From Miscanthus floridulus (taxonomy: Eukaryota > Streptophyta > Magnoliopsida > Poales > Poaceae): DNA of 64,000 nucleotides. The notes under the pieces are model-generated. The model was not told the origin of the DNA. It saw only the letters and a program-made list of their open reading frames with translations, and searched no databases. Both the position numbers and the translations under genes were made by a program. Shown piece by piece: positions 48,731 through 60,058 of the stretch (position 1 is its first letter; every line of letters begins with the position of its first letter). Location of the stretch: contig NC_089581.1 in NCBI RefSeq assembly GCF_019320115.1, positions 7,503,707-7,567,706 on the forward strand, read 5' to 3'.

Positions 48731-49220
48731 GTTTTCATGGTTGCTACCAGTTGGTTATATTGAGATGAGATATTTAGTGTTATTCTCCATATAGAGAGAC
48801 ACAAAGATAATCTTCACAGCACATCCGTTCTCTCTCTGTGCATGAAAGTACTAAAAATAACAAATAGCTAGCACTATATAGATAGTTGCATGGACTGCTA
48901 GCTATTTAGTGCTGAGGTGGATGGCTCCTAGCTAGCAATTAGCTAGGACTGTTGCGGATGACCTAATTGCATAGTTTGATGGAAAATTACGAGACGAACG
49001 TTTTGAGCCTAATTAGTTCATGATTGAACACTAATTGCCAAATAAAAACGAAAGTGCTACAGTATTTCGTATTCCAAACTTCAACCAACTAAACACGGGC
49101 TTAGTAACGGTTCTGTAATTTATTTTTTTATTAATATTCAAACACCCTGTTCAACATTTGTATGAGACACCTCGTGAACTTTACTCGCTAAATCCATACA
49201 CCCCTGACGTCTCACTCTCA

Positions 49221-49441
49221 GGCCCTGTTTAGATTCTAAAAATTTTCATCCTAAAGTGTCACATCGAATCTTGCAGCGTACTAAATGTAGACGAAAAACA
49301 AAACTAATTGTACAGTTGGGTGAGAAATCGCGAGACGAAACTTTCGAACCTAATTAGTCCATAATTAGACACTAATTATCAAATACAAACGGAAGTGCTA
49401 CAGTAGCCCAAACAAAAAAAAATTGCCAACTAAACGCGCCC
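49221..49441. mobile_element. Tourist-like MITE
   Basis: Starts GGCCCTGTTTAGATTC and ends AACTAAACGCGCCC. Flanked by TCA on both sides (49218-49220, 49442-49444). Shares internal words with MITE A (AATGTAGACGAAAAA, GTGCTACAGTA), so it belongs to a related family. Confidence 0.75.
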
Positions 49442-49444
49442 TCA

Positions 49445-50026
49445 CTCCCATCCACCGCCTGCAACTGCAGGGATAGACCATGGAACTCTGAGGAAGAGAC
49501 AGGCCGTGACTGCCATTCATTCATTGCCGTCGTCTCCGTATGCCTTGGATGGAATATGGATGGGTCCGTTTCCGTTTCGCTGTCGCCGGCGTCCATCCGC
49601 GTTCGGCGGCAACCGCGGCCATAACTCCTCTGCTTCCAAAGCAGCCGTCTCACCTCTCGACTTCGTCAGTCCTCACACTAGTTTTTTCTTTCCCTGCTAA
49701 AAGATTACACAGTAACCGTGCACCTAATCACCTGCAGTTAGCAGTGACAGCTGCTCTCAGAGACTCATCAGACTGCTGCTGAGGCCTTCACTGCCTACTG
49801 CCCATTGCCATCCAATTTGACATTTGAACTCCAGATTCCAGAACAAGAACAACTAGCACTGGGAGACCACAGATGACACGTATACCAAGTCAAAACCGAG
49901 CGTTAGCTAGCTCACTGTGTGTGGCTTCCTCGACCTCGACCGAGTCAACGCAAGCGCCCGGCCCCGGCCCCGGCCGGCGGCCGCCATGGACACTAGCGCC
50001 TGCGTGCGGCACGGTGCCCTATGCCT
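49445..50026. other. Intergenic and 3' UTR side of the transporter gene
   Basis: No gene was recognised. GC content rises toward 49920. The 3' UTR of the minus-strand MFS gene probably lies here. Confidence 0.35.
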
Positions 50027-51913
50027 CTACCGCTTCCTCCCGTTAACCTCCGTTGACCCGATTTCCCCCTCCGCCGTCTCCTTGGGCCGCTTCAGATCCT
50101 CCGCCTCCGCCTCCTCCTCGGCGGCGTCGGCATTGGCGTCGGCGCTTTCCCTGAACTTGGCGTAGATGTCGCCCTTGTAGAAGTTCCAGGTCCGCCACAC
50201 CAGCACCAGCGACACGAGCGCGCCGGCGACGGTGGCGGCGGTGATGATGAGGAACGACTTGCGGAAGCACTCCACGCCGATGCAGGTCTTGTCGCCGGCG
50301 CCCGCCAGAGACCCGCCGTGCTGCCTGGCGGCCTCGGCGTCGTAGAGCGCCCCCGCGACGCGGACGTTGAGCACGTAGGCGCCGATGGGGCTGGCCACGG
50401 ACCCGAAGTTGTAGAGCGTGGAGTAGTACTTGAGCCCGAACACCTCGGAGATGATGGCGAACAGCAGCGGCCACTGCGCGCCGAAGCAGAAGCCGATCAC
50501 GACGGAGGACACGTACAGCGACTGCGGCACGCCGAAGGCGATGAGGAGGTGGCCGACGCACGAGAGCAGGAGCACCAGCGTGAGCATCAGCGGCCGCGGG
50601 AACTTGTACCGCTCCAGGAACACCTCCGACGCGAACCCGGCGGTGACGCGCCCGGCGTAGTTCCAGATGCTGATGAGGGAGACGAAGGTGTTGATGCTCT
50701 TGGACGGGTAGCCCAGCGACTGCCCGATCTGCCCCATGTTGTCGATCGCCGTCAGCGTGCCGCCCACGCCGCAGATGGTGGCCAGGAACAGCACCAGCAT
50801 GTCCACGCTTACCAGCGCCTGCAGGATTGTGTAGTCCTCCCCCTGCGCCGGCGGGCTGAACATGTGCCGAAGGCAAGACCCCAGGCAGCTGCTGGACCTG
50901 GACGGCTGCGTCGACGACGGCTCGGCGGCCTCTGTTCCCGTCGTCATGCTCTGAGCCACCGCCAGCTGTAGCGAGGCTGCGGCGGCTGGTTTCTCCACGG
51001 TCACCGTGGGGGGCTCGCGGAGGGACTCCTCGAGCTCCTTCTGGATCTTGTACTCCTGCTTGACGACGACGGCGAGCGGCAGGAAGAGGATGAGGAGCAG
51101 CGCCGCGGACGAGACCGCGAAGGCGGCGCGCGAGAAGTTGACCTGCCTCTGCACGACGATCATGATGAGGAGGTAGGCCGCGAGCGCGATGGAGATGTAT
51201 AGGAAGCAGAAGAAGGCGTCGTTGCTGGTGGCCGCCGATGGTCCCCGGCGTCGGCTGGAGCGCGGGTACGGCATGATGCGGACGGTGTGGACGAAGAGGA
51301 CGGAGATGGCGGCGGGGAGCCAGGCGATGAGCAGCACAAGCGACTTGGCGTCGTCGCCGTAGATAGCTTGGTAGAGCTGCGTGAAGATGGCGCCGCTGAG
51401 TCCGACGAATCCCTTGAGCAGGCCGAGCACGACGCCGCGGCTCTCCGGGAAGTTCTTGACGCAGGTGACGAGCGCGCCGGTGTTGGCGAAGGACTGGGAG
51501 TTGGCGCCCACGCAGATGTAGATGCACATGAGCCAGACGGGGGGCCTGGCGGTGCGCCCGTCTATGGCGAGGTAGATCATGAGGTAGCCCGCCAGGTTCA
51601 TGGCGGCGCCCATGGCGAGCACCACCCACGGCGGCGTGACCTCGTTGATGAGCCCCGAGAGGACGCCCACGTTGGCGCCCAGGTCCTTGAAGAAGGAGAG
51701 CGTGTTGAGCGTGCGCTGGTCGTACCCCAGCGACGACTTGAGCACCTTGGAGTAGATGCTGAAGATGTACGTCGCCCCCGACGCCGACAGGATGAGCAGG
51801 CACGCGAACACCATGAACCACCGGCCCAGCACCACCTGCCGCACGAACCGCGCCGTCAGCACCTGCGGCCGGCCGGCGGCGCCGCCGGCGCCGGACCCGG
51901 ACGCGAACACCAT
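50027..51913 (-). CDS. Nodulin-like / NFD4-like major facilitator protein
   Basis: Intron-less, 628 aa, strongly GC-rich as common for single-exon grass genes. The N-terminal half is the nodulin-like domain: RFVRQVVLGRWFMVFACLLI, ATYIFSIYSKVLKSSLGYDQ, LGANVGVLSGLINEVTPPWV, SFANTGALVTCVKNFPESRG. The C-terminal half is a second MFS bundle (LVLFLATICGVGGTLTAIDN, FVSLISIWNYAGRVTAGFAS). About 12 membrane segments are visible, with a long hydrophilic loop near residues 275-355. The C-terminus is Glu/Ala-rich and cytosolic-looking. Start is the first Met. The family is named after Arabidopsis NFD4; substrates are mostly unknown and a transport role is inferred. No stop or frameshift. Confidence 0.93.
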   Translation of the reverse strand: MVFASGSGAGGAAGRPQVLTARFVRQVVLGRWFMVFACLLILSASGATYIFSIYSKVLKSSLGYDQRTLNTLSFFKDLGANVGVLSGLINEVTPPWVVLAMGAAMNLAGYLMIYLAIDGRTARPPVWLMCIYICVGANSQSFANTGALVTCVKNFPESRGVVLGLLKGFVGLSGAIFTQLYQAIYGDDAKSLVLLIAWLPAAISVLFVHTVRIMPYPRSSRRRGPSAATSNDAFFCFLYISIALAAYLLIMIVVQRQVNFSRAAFAVSSAALLLILFLPLAVVVKQEYKIQKELEESLREPPTVTVEKPAAAASLQLAVAQSMTTGTEAAEPSSTQPSRSSSCLGSCLRHMFSPPAQGEDYTILQALVSVDMLVLFLATICGVGGTLTAIDNMGQIGQSLGYPSKSINTFVSLISIWNYAGRVTAGFASEVFLERYKFPRPLMLTLVLLLSCVGHLLIAFGVPQSLYVSSVVIGFCFGAQWPLLFAIISEVFGLKYYSTLYNFGSVASPIGAYVLNVRVAGALYDAEAARQHGGSLAGAGDKTCIGVECFRKSFLIITAATVAGALVSLVLVWRTWNFYKGDIYAKFRESADANADAAEEEAEAEDLKRPKETAEGEIGSTEVNGRKR

Positions 51914-52023
51914 CGCGCGCGCGCCAAACTGAAGCTCCTCCTCCTCGTCGTTGTCAGCGTCGGCGGCTCTCTGCTTTGCCGCTTCTCTGGACGGGGTGAG
52001 TGGCAGAGCTCGCGCTCCTGTGC

Positions 52024-52031
52024 AATATATA
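52024..52031 (-). promoter_or_regulatory. TATA box of the MFS gene
   Basis: On the minus strand TTATATATTG lies about 112 bp upstream of the ATG at 51913. A CT-rich stretch lies between, as in plant 5' UTRs. Confidence 0.6.
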
Positions 52032-53036
52032 AGCCAAAGGGGAAACGGCCTGCGCTGACTGTGACTCGCTGAGCAACGGGTGGATGGTGGAGGTGCAAGT
52101 ACTCCAAAGGCTTGTGTCCTTTGTGTTGTGAGCTGGGTGACTGGAGCAGAGCCAGAGCATCACTACCCATACCTTACATACCACAATTCCACAATTTCAT
52201 CTTTTTTTAGAATGATTCGGCCAATTTTAGACAGGATTTTTGGTGCCTAGTGAGACTGAGAGTCTACACTACACGTGTTAAGCTCAAGATTCTCTCTCCA
52301 TTCTCCAAGCAGATCTGCTTTGCTCACACTCACAAGTCACAAGTTATACCAGAGCAGCCAGAGGACAGAGGTTAGTGTGTGTGGCCAAATTATTTGTCAC
52401 CTCACTCCTCAAGCGTTGAACCCTAGTAGAGCATACGACATTCCATGGTCCTCAGGGAGTAGACTGCCTGCTCACTGTTCTGCCTTGATCTTCAGGAAAT
52501 GGGATTACTCGAACAGATCGACAGCTTGCCTGTATAAAAACATGGGTGGGCGGACATGGTTCTTGAACCCAAATTCTTGAAGACCCTCCCACATGTGATG
52601 TGCTTCAGTTCTAGTCAGGGTCTCTGGTGTGCAGTTGTCATAGATTAATCACAGATCGATGCGTGCAGCGTGCTTCATCGAATCGACGACCTTGACCTGA
52701 GAGTTTACTGGGAGGATTTAGGAGGACTAGTGAGAGCGATCTCTGTTGACTAAACAGAGCGTGTGACTGAAGCATGCAGTGACGCACTGCCGCTGATCTT
52801 GCCTCCTTGCTTATCCAAAACGGCACTCAATTCTAGAAGAAACAGACAGTTTTTTTCATTACGTAGAAAATAGACAGCTTAAGCTGAGTTGGAAAGAACT
52901 CGAATTTGTATTAAGTTAGGCTCACTTAGTTATATCAAGAGATGGGATCGGCGTGTCAGCAATACATTTCATGTTCTCCTTTGGTGGGTCAAACTAAGAC
53001 AGGATTCTCCGTCGAAGGAGGCACAAATTTATATCA
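52032..53036. other. Upstream region of the MFS gene and intergenic DNA
   Basis: No gene recognised. The first few hundred bases are probably promoter. Confidence 0.35.
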
Positions 53037-53150
53037 TGTTCGCTTGCTCGTATATGATCGTGGATTATAAGCTGAAACAGTATTTTTCTCTCATACCAAA
53101 CCAGCCAGCAGTAAATAATCTACGATTGTTTACGACGAAACGAACATGCT
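53037..53150. mobile_element. Small MITE, family 1 copy B
   Basis: CATGTTCGCTTGCTCG at the left and CGACGAAACGAACATG at the right form an inverted repeat. The core AACAGTATTTTTCTCTCAT is the same as in the copy at 5668. Confidence 0.65.
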
Positions 53151-53580
53151 GTTAGCTTCCTCGGATTGGTGATAGAATGATAGGTAAAGAACTGGCTCCG
53201 GATTAACGAACCAGAGATAATTAGCAGTGTACTGAACCAATGATGGATCCTATGGTTAACCAACCAAACAAAGTGGCCATGTGTCTGTAGTGTGATTAGC
53301 TCCTTCGTGTGAGAGCACCGAGGTGATTAACAACATATAAAATGTTGCAAACAAGTGATTTGAGTAAAAACAAAGTGTCAGCGTGTGTCCCCATGCTTAG
53401 GAAACTGCCATGCCCATCCCTTTCCACGTCTCTGTCACTCTGTGTACCCTCTGGACTTCTGGAGCAAAATGCTGAGGCACCCACTACCTTGACAAGGAGG
53501 CGCCAAGATTGTAGATATATATAAAATTGATACGTGGCAGTTTGATTTAAAATAATGGAACATGGTAGCATGCAGGTATA

Positions 53581-53838
53581 GAAAATTCATGTCCACGCAT
53601 TTAAGTCAAACTTATTTAACTTGATCATTGTAATATCTATCTAAAATGTTAGGGAGGCAAGGCATCTGCGCTTGCCGTCATAACTCGCAAAGCTGTCTCT
53701 ATGGTAGCGATAACGGCTACTGACATTTACTAGATCATGACAGTTGTTGACAATGTCTCCGTCAATCGAAAATTCATGTCCACGCATTTAAGTCAAACTT
53801 ATTTAACTTGATCATTGTAATATCTATCTAAAATGTTA
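53581..53838. repeat. Two identical 71-bp direct repeats 187 bp apart
   Basis: 53581-53651 and 53768-53838 are identical, from GAAAATTCATGTCCACGC to CTAAAATGTTA. The 116-bp spacer (53652-53767) has higher GC. No terminal signature of a known element was seen. Confidence 0.92.
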
Positions 53839-54512
53839 CGTAAATTGGTACTACAAAATTGGCATTGGCTAGAATTTATTATGGAAACCATTTACGTTTA
53901 AGATAACATATTTTTATAGAACTTTGAAAAAGTATTTCTTTTATATTTTCAAAGGTAAAAATTAAATAAGTTTAACTTATGATAAATATAGATGAACTTA
54001 TATTTGCAGTTACGATTATATGCATCAAGTATTCAAATGCGAACATTTTTTTCTTTCTAGTATATTTTCTTAAAGGACCATATGACTTAATATGGAAAAA
54101 ATTATAAAAGTTAAATCAATGACGTTGTTCTTTCAGTGATAAACGATGTATCCATCAATAGCAAGACACCTATAATGACATCGTTAATCTTAATGACGTT
54201 GGCTGGTGGCTCCGTCTCACTCTTTTAAAGTGCTTATATGAGTAGGTTGCATGTGGATGTGTTGACAAGAGTGAGCGTGCGTATATATATGAGTCTTACG
54301 TTTGTACCATAAAAAAAGAGAAAAAACACAATATGAAGCTTTTGGGTGCCGGTCCCTGCTCCCTACATGCAGAGGTCACCTCATCAAAGCAAATCAAATA
54401 AGTGGAATTCCCCTTGAGTTTCTATGACGCGTAGACACTTTCATACAATTCATGATTTGCCACCAAACTCAACTGATTGTGCAGGAGATAAGATTGAATA
54501 ACTATGTATTTA
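53839..54512. other. Intergenic AT-rich DNA
   Basis: No coding sequence or clear element. Confidence 0.3.
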
Positions 54513-54733
54513 GGGCTTGTTTGGTTGGTTCCCTCAGCTAGCTACACCGTAGCTACATCTTGCCAAAAGTTCGTCCGTGAATTCGAGCGCCACACTTTTG
54601 GCGTGGGTTGGCGTAGATATCCTCAGCAAGAGACGCCGTAGTTTTGGCAAACCAAGGTTGCGGCAGCAGCCAAACGCAATAGAGGCGTGCTGTAGTTTGG
54701 TTATGGCGCAATGTGGCTGCAACCAAACAGAAG
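54513..54733. mobile_element. MITE with CTTGTTTGGTTG ends
   Basis: Left GGGCTTGTTTGGTTGG and right GCAACCAAACAGAAG form an inverted repeat. The interior is GC-richer than the surroundings with repeated CGTAGTTTTGG and TTTGGCGTGG words. Non-coding. Confidence 0.55.
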
Positions 54734-55464
54734 CACTGAAGCAACTGGCCACGAATGTTAAAAAAAGGTTCTTATGAGTTAATGGTGCAAGTTGTATGTT
54801 TTGTTATCTGCATTAGCAGCTGGTTTCTTGCTGATTTTAGCGCTGTCGTTTGTACCATTAGTCTACTTCACGCTTCACGCTAACACATGTGTGGCTCACC
54901 GGTTACAAGTCAATATTTCTGTATCCCAAGTCAAGTATGTTAATATATCAGAGTAAAGTATGTAAAACTCCAGCTTGCTAATGGTGTCACGAGAAGCTAA
55001 TAGCCTTTATTAACAGCAGCAACTAGCAAAAAGTGTCTCTTGACGGGCTGGTTTATACACTAGTACATATATGCATAGGCGCATAGCGTGATAGCGTGCA
55101 TGGTAAGGGCAACCGCACGTACACCGAAATGGGGACAACCGAGACACAAGTATCCAACAACTGTCCGTATTTCTTTTGTGCAATGCCAGCTCCTTGCTGT
55201 TTGATTTAACTATTTAAGCTAGGCACACTTAAAGGAACCGTGTAAACAAAAGCACATTTCTTGGACTTGGTTGATCACCCCAAACAAAAGCATAAAAAAT
55301 TCTATGATGATTCACTTAACTTTAAAACAAAAATATAAGTCTTATAGATTACGGCGCTGGGAACGGGATGATGACAACACTGTAAATTGAAGTTAGAGAG
55401 TAAAAAGAAGAGACGCAGGGGATAAATAAAAGTAGAGCCATAGTTAAGAAATTAATACTATAAT
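54734..55464. other. Intergenic DNA
   Basis: No gene or repeat with support. Confidence 0.3.
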
Positions 55465-55695
55465 AGAGTATTTGGTTTGGAGAATCAACCCATTCCAGAT
55501 GAGGTGATACATCGTGAGCCCATCTCTCAAATTTAGTGGAATAATTTCATTTCTTATTCTAGTAGTAATTATTGGTTTGTGAGGACTGAGGTGGTGATGA
55601 ATATATCAACTGCTTTCTATTCCACAAACCAAACAAAAAAATGGAACAGTGAGATAATGATGATGGACTACTTCATTTGACAAACCGAACACCAC
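55465..55695. mobile_element. MITE with GTATTTGGTTTG ends
   Basis: Left AGAGTATTTGGTTTGGAGAA and right, in reverse complement, GGTGTTCGGTTTGTCAAATG. Internal CCATTCCAGATGAGGTGAT and AACCAAACAAAAAAATGGAA add further inverted pairing. Borders approximate. Confidence 0.5.
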
Positions 55696-57881
55696 CTACA
55701 TGTTCAAAATTTTGGCCGTGCTTGGGTCCTTTTCTAGCGTGTATTGTTCTCTATGCCACCATTCAACTCAAATCAAAACAACCCATAATTCAAATCTACA
55801 AATTAAACTTCTAACCAAAGTTTTCCATTTAGGTCAAATTTGAAAATTTTGGAAGCAAAATCCTAACTTAAAAAATGAACATATACACTTGACCACTTAA
55901 AGATGCCCAGTTATTTATTATTTTATTTTATTAAAAATAAGTATAAACATAGACATCGACTAGACTGCACATTTTTATAAAAACAAACGCACATTCTACC
56001 CTTATAAGCACCTTCAAGTGACTAAGGAGTCGTTTGGAAGGTCTTTTAAGGGCTCCAGCTCCTCCAACTCATGCCCTGTTCATCGAAGCTGTTTTTTCTC
56101 TCTACTTCAACTGAACTAGGAGCCTGGAGAAGCCACTGTTTTTTGCTCCTCCGGCCCTGGCTACTCATAGCATGGAGACAAAGTTGGAAGAAGCCTGGCC
56201 AAACAGGCTCTAAGTTGGTAAGACAAGCATCTACGCCAGTTTCACCATAATGAACCTAAAACTACAAGGTTGATGTCTAAGTCTGAGATAAGTGACAAAA
56301 ATGTGAGGAAAGGTCGTATAACCATACGAAAAATATATTCTATCATGGACGATTACAATATCCACATTAGCAAAGTGTTCCTTGTTAATGAGCACACTAA
56401 ACGTGTTTATGCATGCATGGCATGTCACACTCACCTCGTGTTAACTTTACTCTTAACCCAATAATTAACCCCACGTCAGCACTCGAGAGTACTGTCCCGG
56501 TCTCCCGGATAAGCATATCTTGCTCGCGTGCTTGACTTGCATCGTCCACTCATTGCATGCTGCTTTCACGCTTCGTTTATGCTTTGACCTTTTTTTTTAA
56601 AAAAAAAACATAGTTACAGTTGCATAGTTGGCTTTCATGCATGCATCGATGATCGATCGCGTGTATCACCATGGATCGTGCACGTCAACGCCACGAGAGT
56701 TCTCTCCATTCTCCAAGGAACGTGCATGTCAATGCCAAAGGAGATATCACTGGACCCTGATGGTGGCCAAATTTAACTCTCCAACAAAAAGGTCAAAAGT
56801 GCTGGAAGTGAAAGGCCGTGCGCATGCATGCATAGATCGCATTCTTTCTTGAGTGCAAGTCATATGTTTATCTTTCTTTCAAGATATTGTGACAAGTTGG
56901 AAGCCCGGTAGGCGGCTACCACTATATATATCCACTGGAGTAGAAGAATCTTATATATGCACATATCTATCTGCTCTGATCTTTATCCACATGAACCAAT
57001 AAGCTCTTTTTTGGTTCGGTAGTTACAGTTAGGAAATGCCTGCATGCCTGCAAAAGAATAAATAAAAATATCAATGCCTGCATGCCTAGAAGTTGGAGTT
57101 GGGTGAGCACGCCCTGCGTACGCCATCTCGTTCTCACACACAGGTATAACAAAGCTAGATTATGGTTTCTTTTATTTTCCCCTTTGTTTTTCAGTGCATT
57201 TACAGCTAGCTACTCAAGCAGTCATGACACGTAGAGGGCAGCTTCAGAGTTTGACACGCACGCAGAGGAGGCCAGCGGGTCGAAAGTGACTGCCATCGAT
57301 CAAGCAAGCATAAGCATGCATATATATATATATACATCTCGAATTCGGCACATTCAAAAGGCTGGTCTACTTGTTCTTCTTTTGGAGCCATGAAATTGAC
57401 AGAGATGCATGTCCGTTTCACCGCAACGTGCATGCCCATTCTGCAAAAGTGAAGAAAACCATGCCAATTGACAAACCTTTGCTTTGATTTGCGCTTGGCA
57501 GCATCATGGGGTCGCTTTCCCTCTTCCTCTTGTCTACGGCATATATATGGAACACATGCCATGGTGCTAGTTCTTTAACGACCTCCAAATTACCCCATAT
57601 GTTATATAATACTCTTACCAATTTTATATTATTCTTTTTATATTACCATATGGTCATGTTTGTGAACAAACAGGACAAAGGTAATACTTCAGTTAATTAC
57701 TGTCTCCTATCACAAATATAAGTTTATCTAAATCTGTCTTTAAGGCAATTTTCTAAGTTTGACTACCAATGTATATAAAAAATGATTATATTACCTTAAA
57801 CGAGAATATTTATATAATAAGATGTCAATAATCTTGTGGTAATTTAAAATTTTAGATATTAACCGTCAAATTTAACAAATA
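55696..57881. other. Intergenic AT-rich DNA with one possible MITE
   Basis: 56030-56212 has GAGTCGTTTGGAAGG at the left and CCAAACAGGCTC at the right with AGCTCCTCCAACTC words, so it may be a further MITE. 57690-57870 resembles a decayed Stowaway. No supported gene; ORFs here are short and low in support. Confidence 0.35.
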
Positions 57882-58109
57882 CTCCCCCTATCCTGCAATA
57901 TAACACATTTTAAAATTTTAAGGCAACATAAGTGAATACTCAAATGAAGTATATATATAGATTAAACCAATTTACGGAGTTTCTCTTTAAATTATGGTTT
58001 TTATTTTAACAAACTTTATTAAGTTTGATTATGGGTACTACATAGAATGCATTACATTTCAGTATAAATTTTAAAAATTACAGTGCACTATATTTCAGAA
58101 CGGAGGAAG
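57882..58109. mobile_element. Stowaway MITE (Tc1/mariner-type)
   Basis: Ends CTCCCCCTATCCTGCAATAT and, in reverse complement, CTTCCTCCGTTCTGAAATAT. TA is present on both sides (57880-57881 and 58110-58111). About 228 bp, AT-rich, non-coding: the usual Stowaway form. Confidence 0.88.
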
Positions 58110-59547
58110 TATAAAACTAGATGGACATATATTCCCTGTCTGAGGATGTAATAAAAGCTAGGAAACGAGCTCTGCATGGTATTTCATTGCTTTCCCATAT
58201 AGATAGATATAAACTAAATAAAATGAGACGATAATCAACATAAAAGAAAGAAAAAAACGTAATTTTCAGGGTGAGGTAGAGAGGTTCCATATTAGCCGCT
58301 GTCACGCACTTTGAGCTGAAATTTTCAGCGCATGATCGAGTCGGCACGCCAAACAAACAGGGTGAACACGGCTTCGCCAAACGTGCGAACGGAATAGAGG
58401 CGGCGGCTAGGCACCAAGCCACCAAGCGTGTGACAACAGCTAGCTGACAAGGAGATGCATGGGCAGTTGGGCACGGGCGGGCGCAGCAGGAGCACGAGGG
58501 GACGAAAGCAAAATGGAGATTCTCCCCCGTTCCGTTTGTGCTGTGCGTCAAAAGCTGCTAGCGCCCCACTGAAATCGATCCTTTCCAACTTCCACTCTAT
58601 AGAAACCTTCGTCTTGTGTTTGGTTTTGGTTTCGAGGGTAATCAGTCAGTCATGGCCACAATCTTGGAGGACAGTGATGCCTAATTGCGATCTGCAGACC
58701 TGGCTGAGAAAGGTCATCAGACTGAAAAGATGCAGAACACTCTGACAGATCATAAGCACCATCTTGCAACGTGTCTCTCCAAGATTCACTCACTCCAAGC
58801 AGTGTTGCTATAGAAAGAGTTCCAACTTCAGACCCTTTTAGCACAGTTCCAGCTCTACCTCTGAGATCCATGTGCGTACCGTGGACTTAATTAAAGCACT
58901 TCAAATGTTTATATTTATCTAAACTATAAACCAAATAATTCATGTAAATTCTCTCTGTGTGTCTTTAGCTTCAGACCTAAGATCTTTCTAAAGCTAAATA
59001 CGCAGCTCCCAAAAATCCACAGAGCTCTCCAAACAGGACCGATCCATGGTCATAGGATTCATCTAACTGTGGCAAAAGATGTGTCTGGAACGTTGTATCA
59101 TGTAACAAAAGAGGATAAGTGCTTTCATGATCATAAAAGCGATGTATCGGCAATAGGATCTCATCTCATGTCCAATGCATATGCATAGGCCCTGCTTCAG
59201 ATCCAGGACAAGAAGTGGGAACCAGATGAAAGGCGAGAGCGATGGAGCCCTGTAAGTCCCGTCTCACCAGCTGAACAGTGGTTGGAAGCACTCTGCAAAG
59301 CAGCAGAAAAAAGGCAGCGCTACCAGAAGTCTGCATAAAACAAGCACTCGCGCAGATGCTCCTCAGCTCAGTCCAGAGAAGAATAGAAAGCCATGGATTT
59401 GAGACAGGTGATCGGCCTAACCGGTGACCAGATTCACAGTAATAGCAGGTCCCTGTCCGAATGTCATCCCTGTATGGCAATTGGCAACAGCTTGAGCAGC
59501 TACAGGGCTCTGGCTGCTGTGAGCTTCTAGATTCGCTTGAACTTATT
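58110..59547. other. Intergenic DNA
   Basis: No gene recognised. ORFs of up to 144 codons exist but lack domain features or codon bias. Confidence 0.3.
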
Positions 59548-59641
59548 AGCCTGACTTATCAGCCATAGTACAGTGTTTTTCTTTCACAACAAATCAGCGA
59601 ACAGTACTTTTCAGTCTGTCTTTTCAGCGAAACGAATGGGC
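59548..59641. mobile_element. Small MITE, family 1 copy C
   Basis: TTAGCCTGACTTATCAGCC at the left and TTTTCAGCGAAACGAATGG at the right, with core ACAGTGTTTTTCTTTCACAA matching the copies at 5668 and 53037. More decayed than the other two. Confidence 0.5.
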
Positions 59642-60058
59642 CCCACACTTGGCACAGCATCAGATGATGACCTGAAGCTGAAGACCCGACAGCGTCAGCA
59701 CGTAACTGACTAACTGTCAGGGATCGGGTTGAACAGTATGCTCAACGAAACAGGGCTACCCAGGACCGTAAAAAAAAACAGGGCTACCCAGCATTTGCAG
59801 CAGCAGAACGCACTGTGTTTCCTTCACTTATTGAGAGGTCAAGAGCAATCTATCTATCTGTAACACAAGATGTGAAACCTGGAACGGTTCAGGTACAAGA
59901 CACGCTGCAGCAACAGGGCTGGAGGCTTGGAACGGCCTTCAGAAACAAGTACTGACGGTGGGCGGTGGGTGGACAGCAGGGCGCTATTATCGCTGTCAGG
60001 TGTCGACAACAGCCCTGCTTGAAGACTCGCCATCAGACATTTGAGGTGTCTTCTACTT
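59642..60058. other. 3' side of the SEC12-like gene
   Basis: Likely 3' UTR and downstream sequence of the minus-strand gene. No other feature seen. Confidence 0.35.

Larger units (their letters stand above)
31742..48963 (+). mobile_element. PIF/Harbinger element, defective, with nested Gypsy element
   Basis: Terminal inverted repeats are GGGCATCCGCAATGG on the left and, in reverse complement, GGTCATCCGCAACAG on the right, with shared subterminal CTAGCTATTT. It has a TAA duplication (31739-31741, 48964-48966). It carries a Myb/SANT-like ORF1 and a remnant of the transposase C-terminus, the two-gene plan of PIF/Harbinger. Without the Gypsy insert it would be about 3.4 kb, which is short for an autonomous copy and agrees with loss of the transposase core. 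Confidence 0.85.
31635..49100. mobile_element. Tourist-like MITE (MITE A) inside MITE B, split
   Basis: The left half begins CGCCGTGTTTAGTTCC (31635) and the right half ends AACTAAACACGGGC (49100). Flanks are TTA on both sides (31632-31634, 49101-49103), the usual PIF/Harbinger duplication. Without the insert at 31742-48963 the two halves join into the common arrangement GTAGACGAAAAAAAACTAA followed by TTGCATAGTTTGATGG. Confidence 0.8.
31421..49190. mobile_element. Outer MITE of the 17.8-kb nest (MITE B), split
   Basis: The left half 31421-31634 (CCTCCTAAACTTTAGTC, GGATGTTT-like words, AAGCCTAATTAGTCTATGA) and the right half 49104-49190 (GGTTCTGTAATTTATTTTTT, CACCTCGTGAACTTTACTC) fit as two parts of one common grass MITE. 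The termini are inverted copies of each other (CTAAACTTTAGTC against GAGTAAAGTTCACGAGG in reverse complement). The break coincides with the TTA duplication of MITE A. Confidence 0.6.

Noticed and set aside
50043..51821. 592-codon ORF overlapping the MFS gene in another frame
   Set aside because: His/Arg/Gly/Ala-rich shadow frame of a GC-rich gene; the 628-codon frame has clear membrane segments and family motifs.
51287..52072. 261-codon plus-strand ORF
   Set aside because: Antisense shadow of the MFS gene and its 5' flank, with Asp/Glu/Arg low-complexity composition.
58117..58551. 144-codon minus-strand ORF
   Set aside because: Cys/Ser/Phe-rich with no recognised domain, no clear promoter, and it overlaps another ORF in a different frame.
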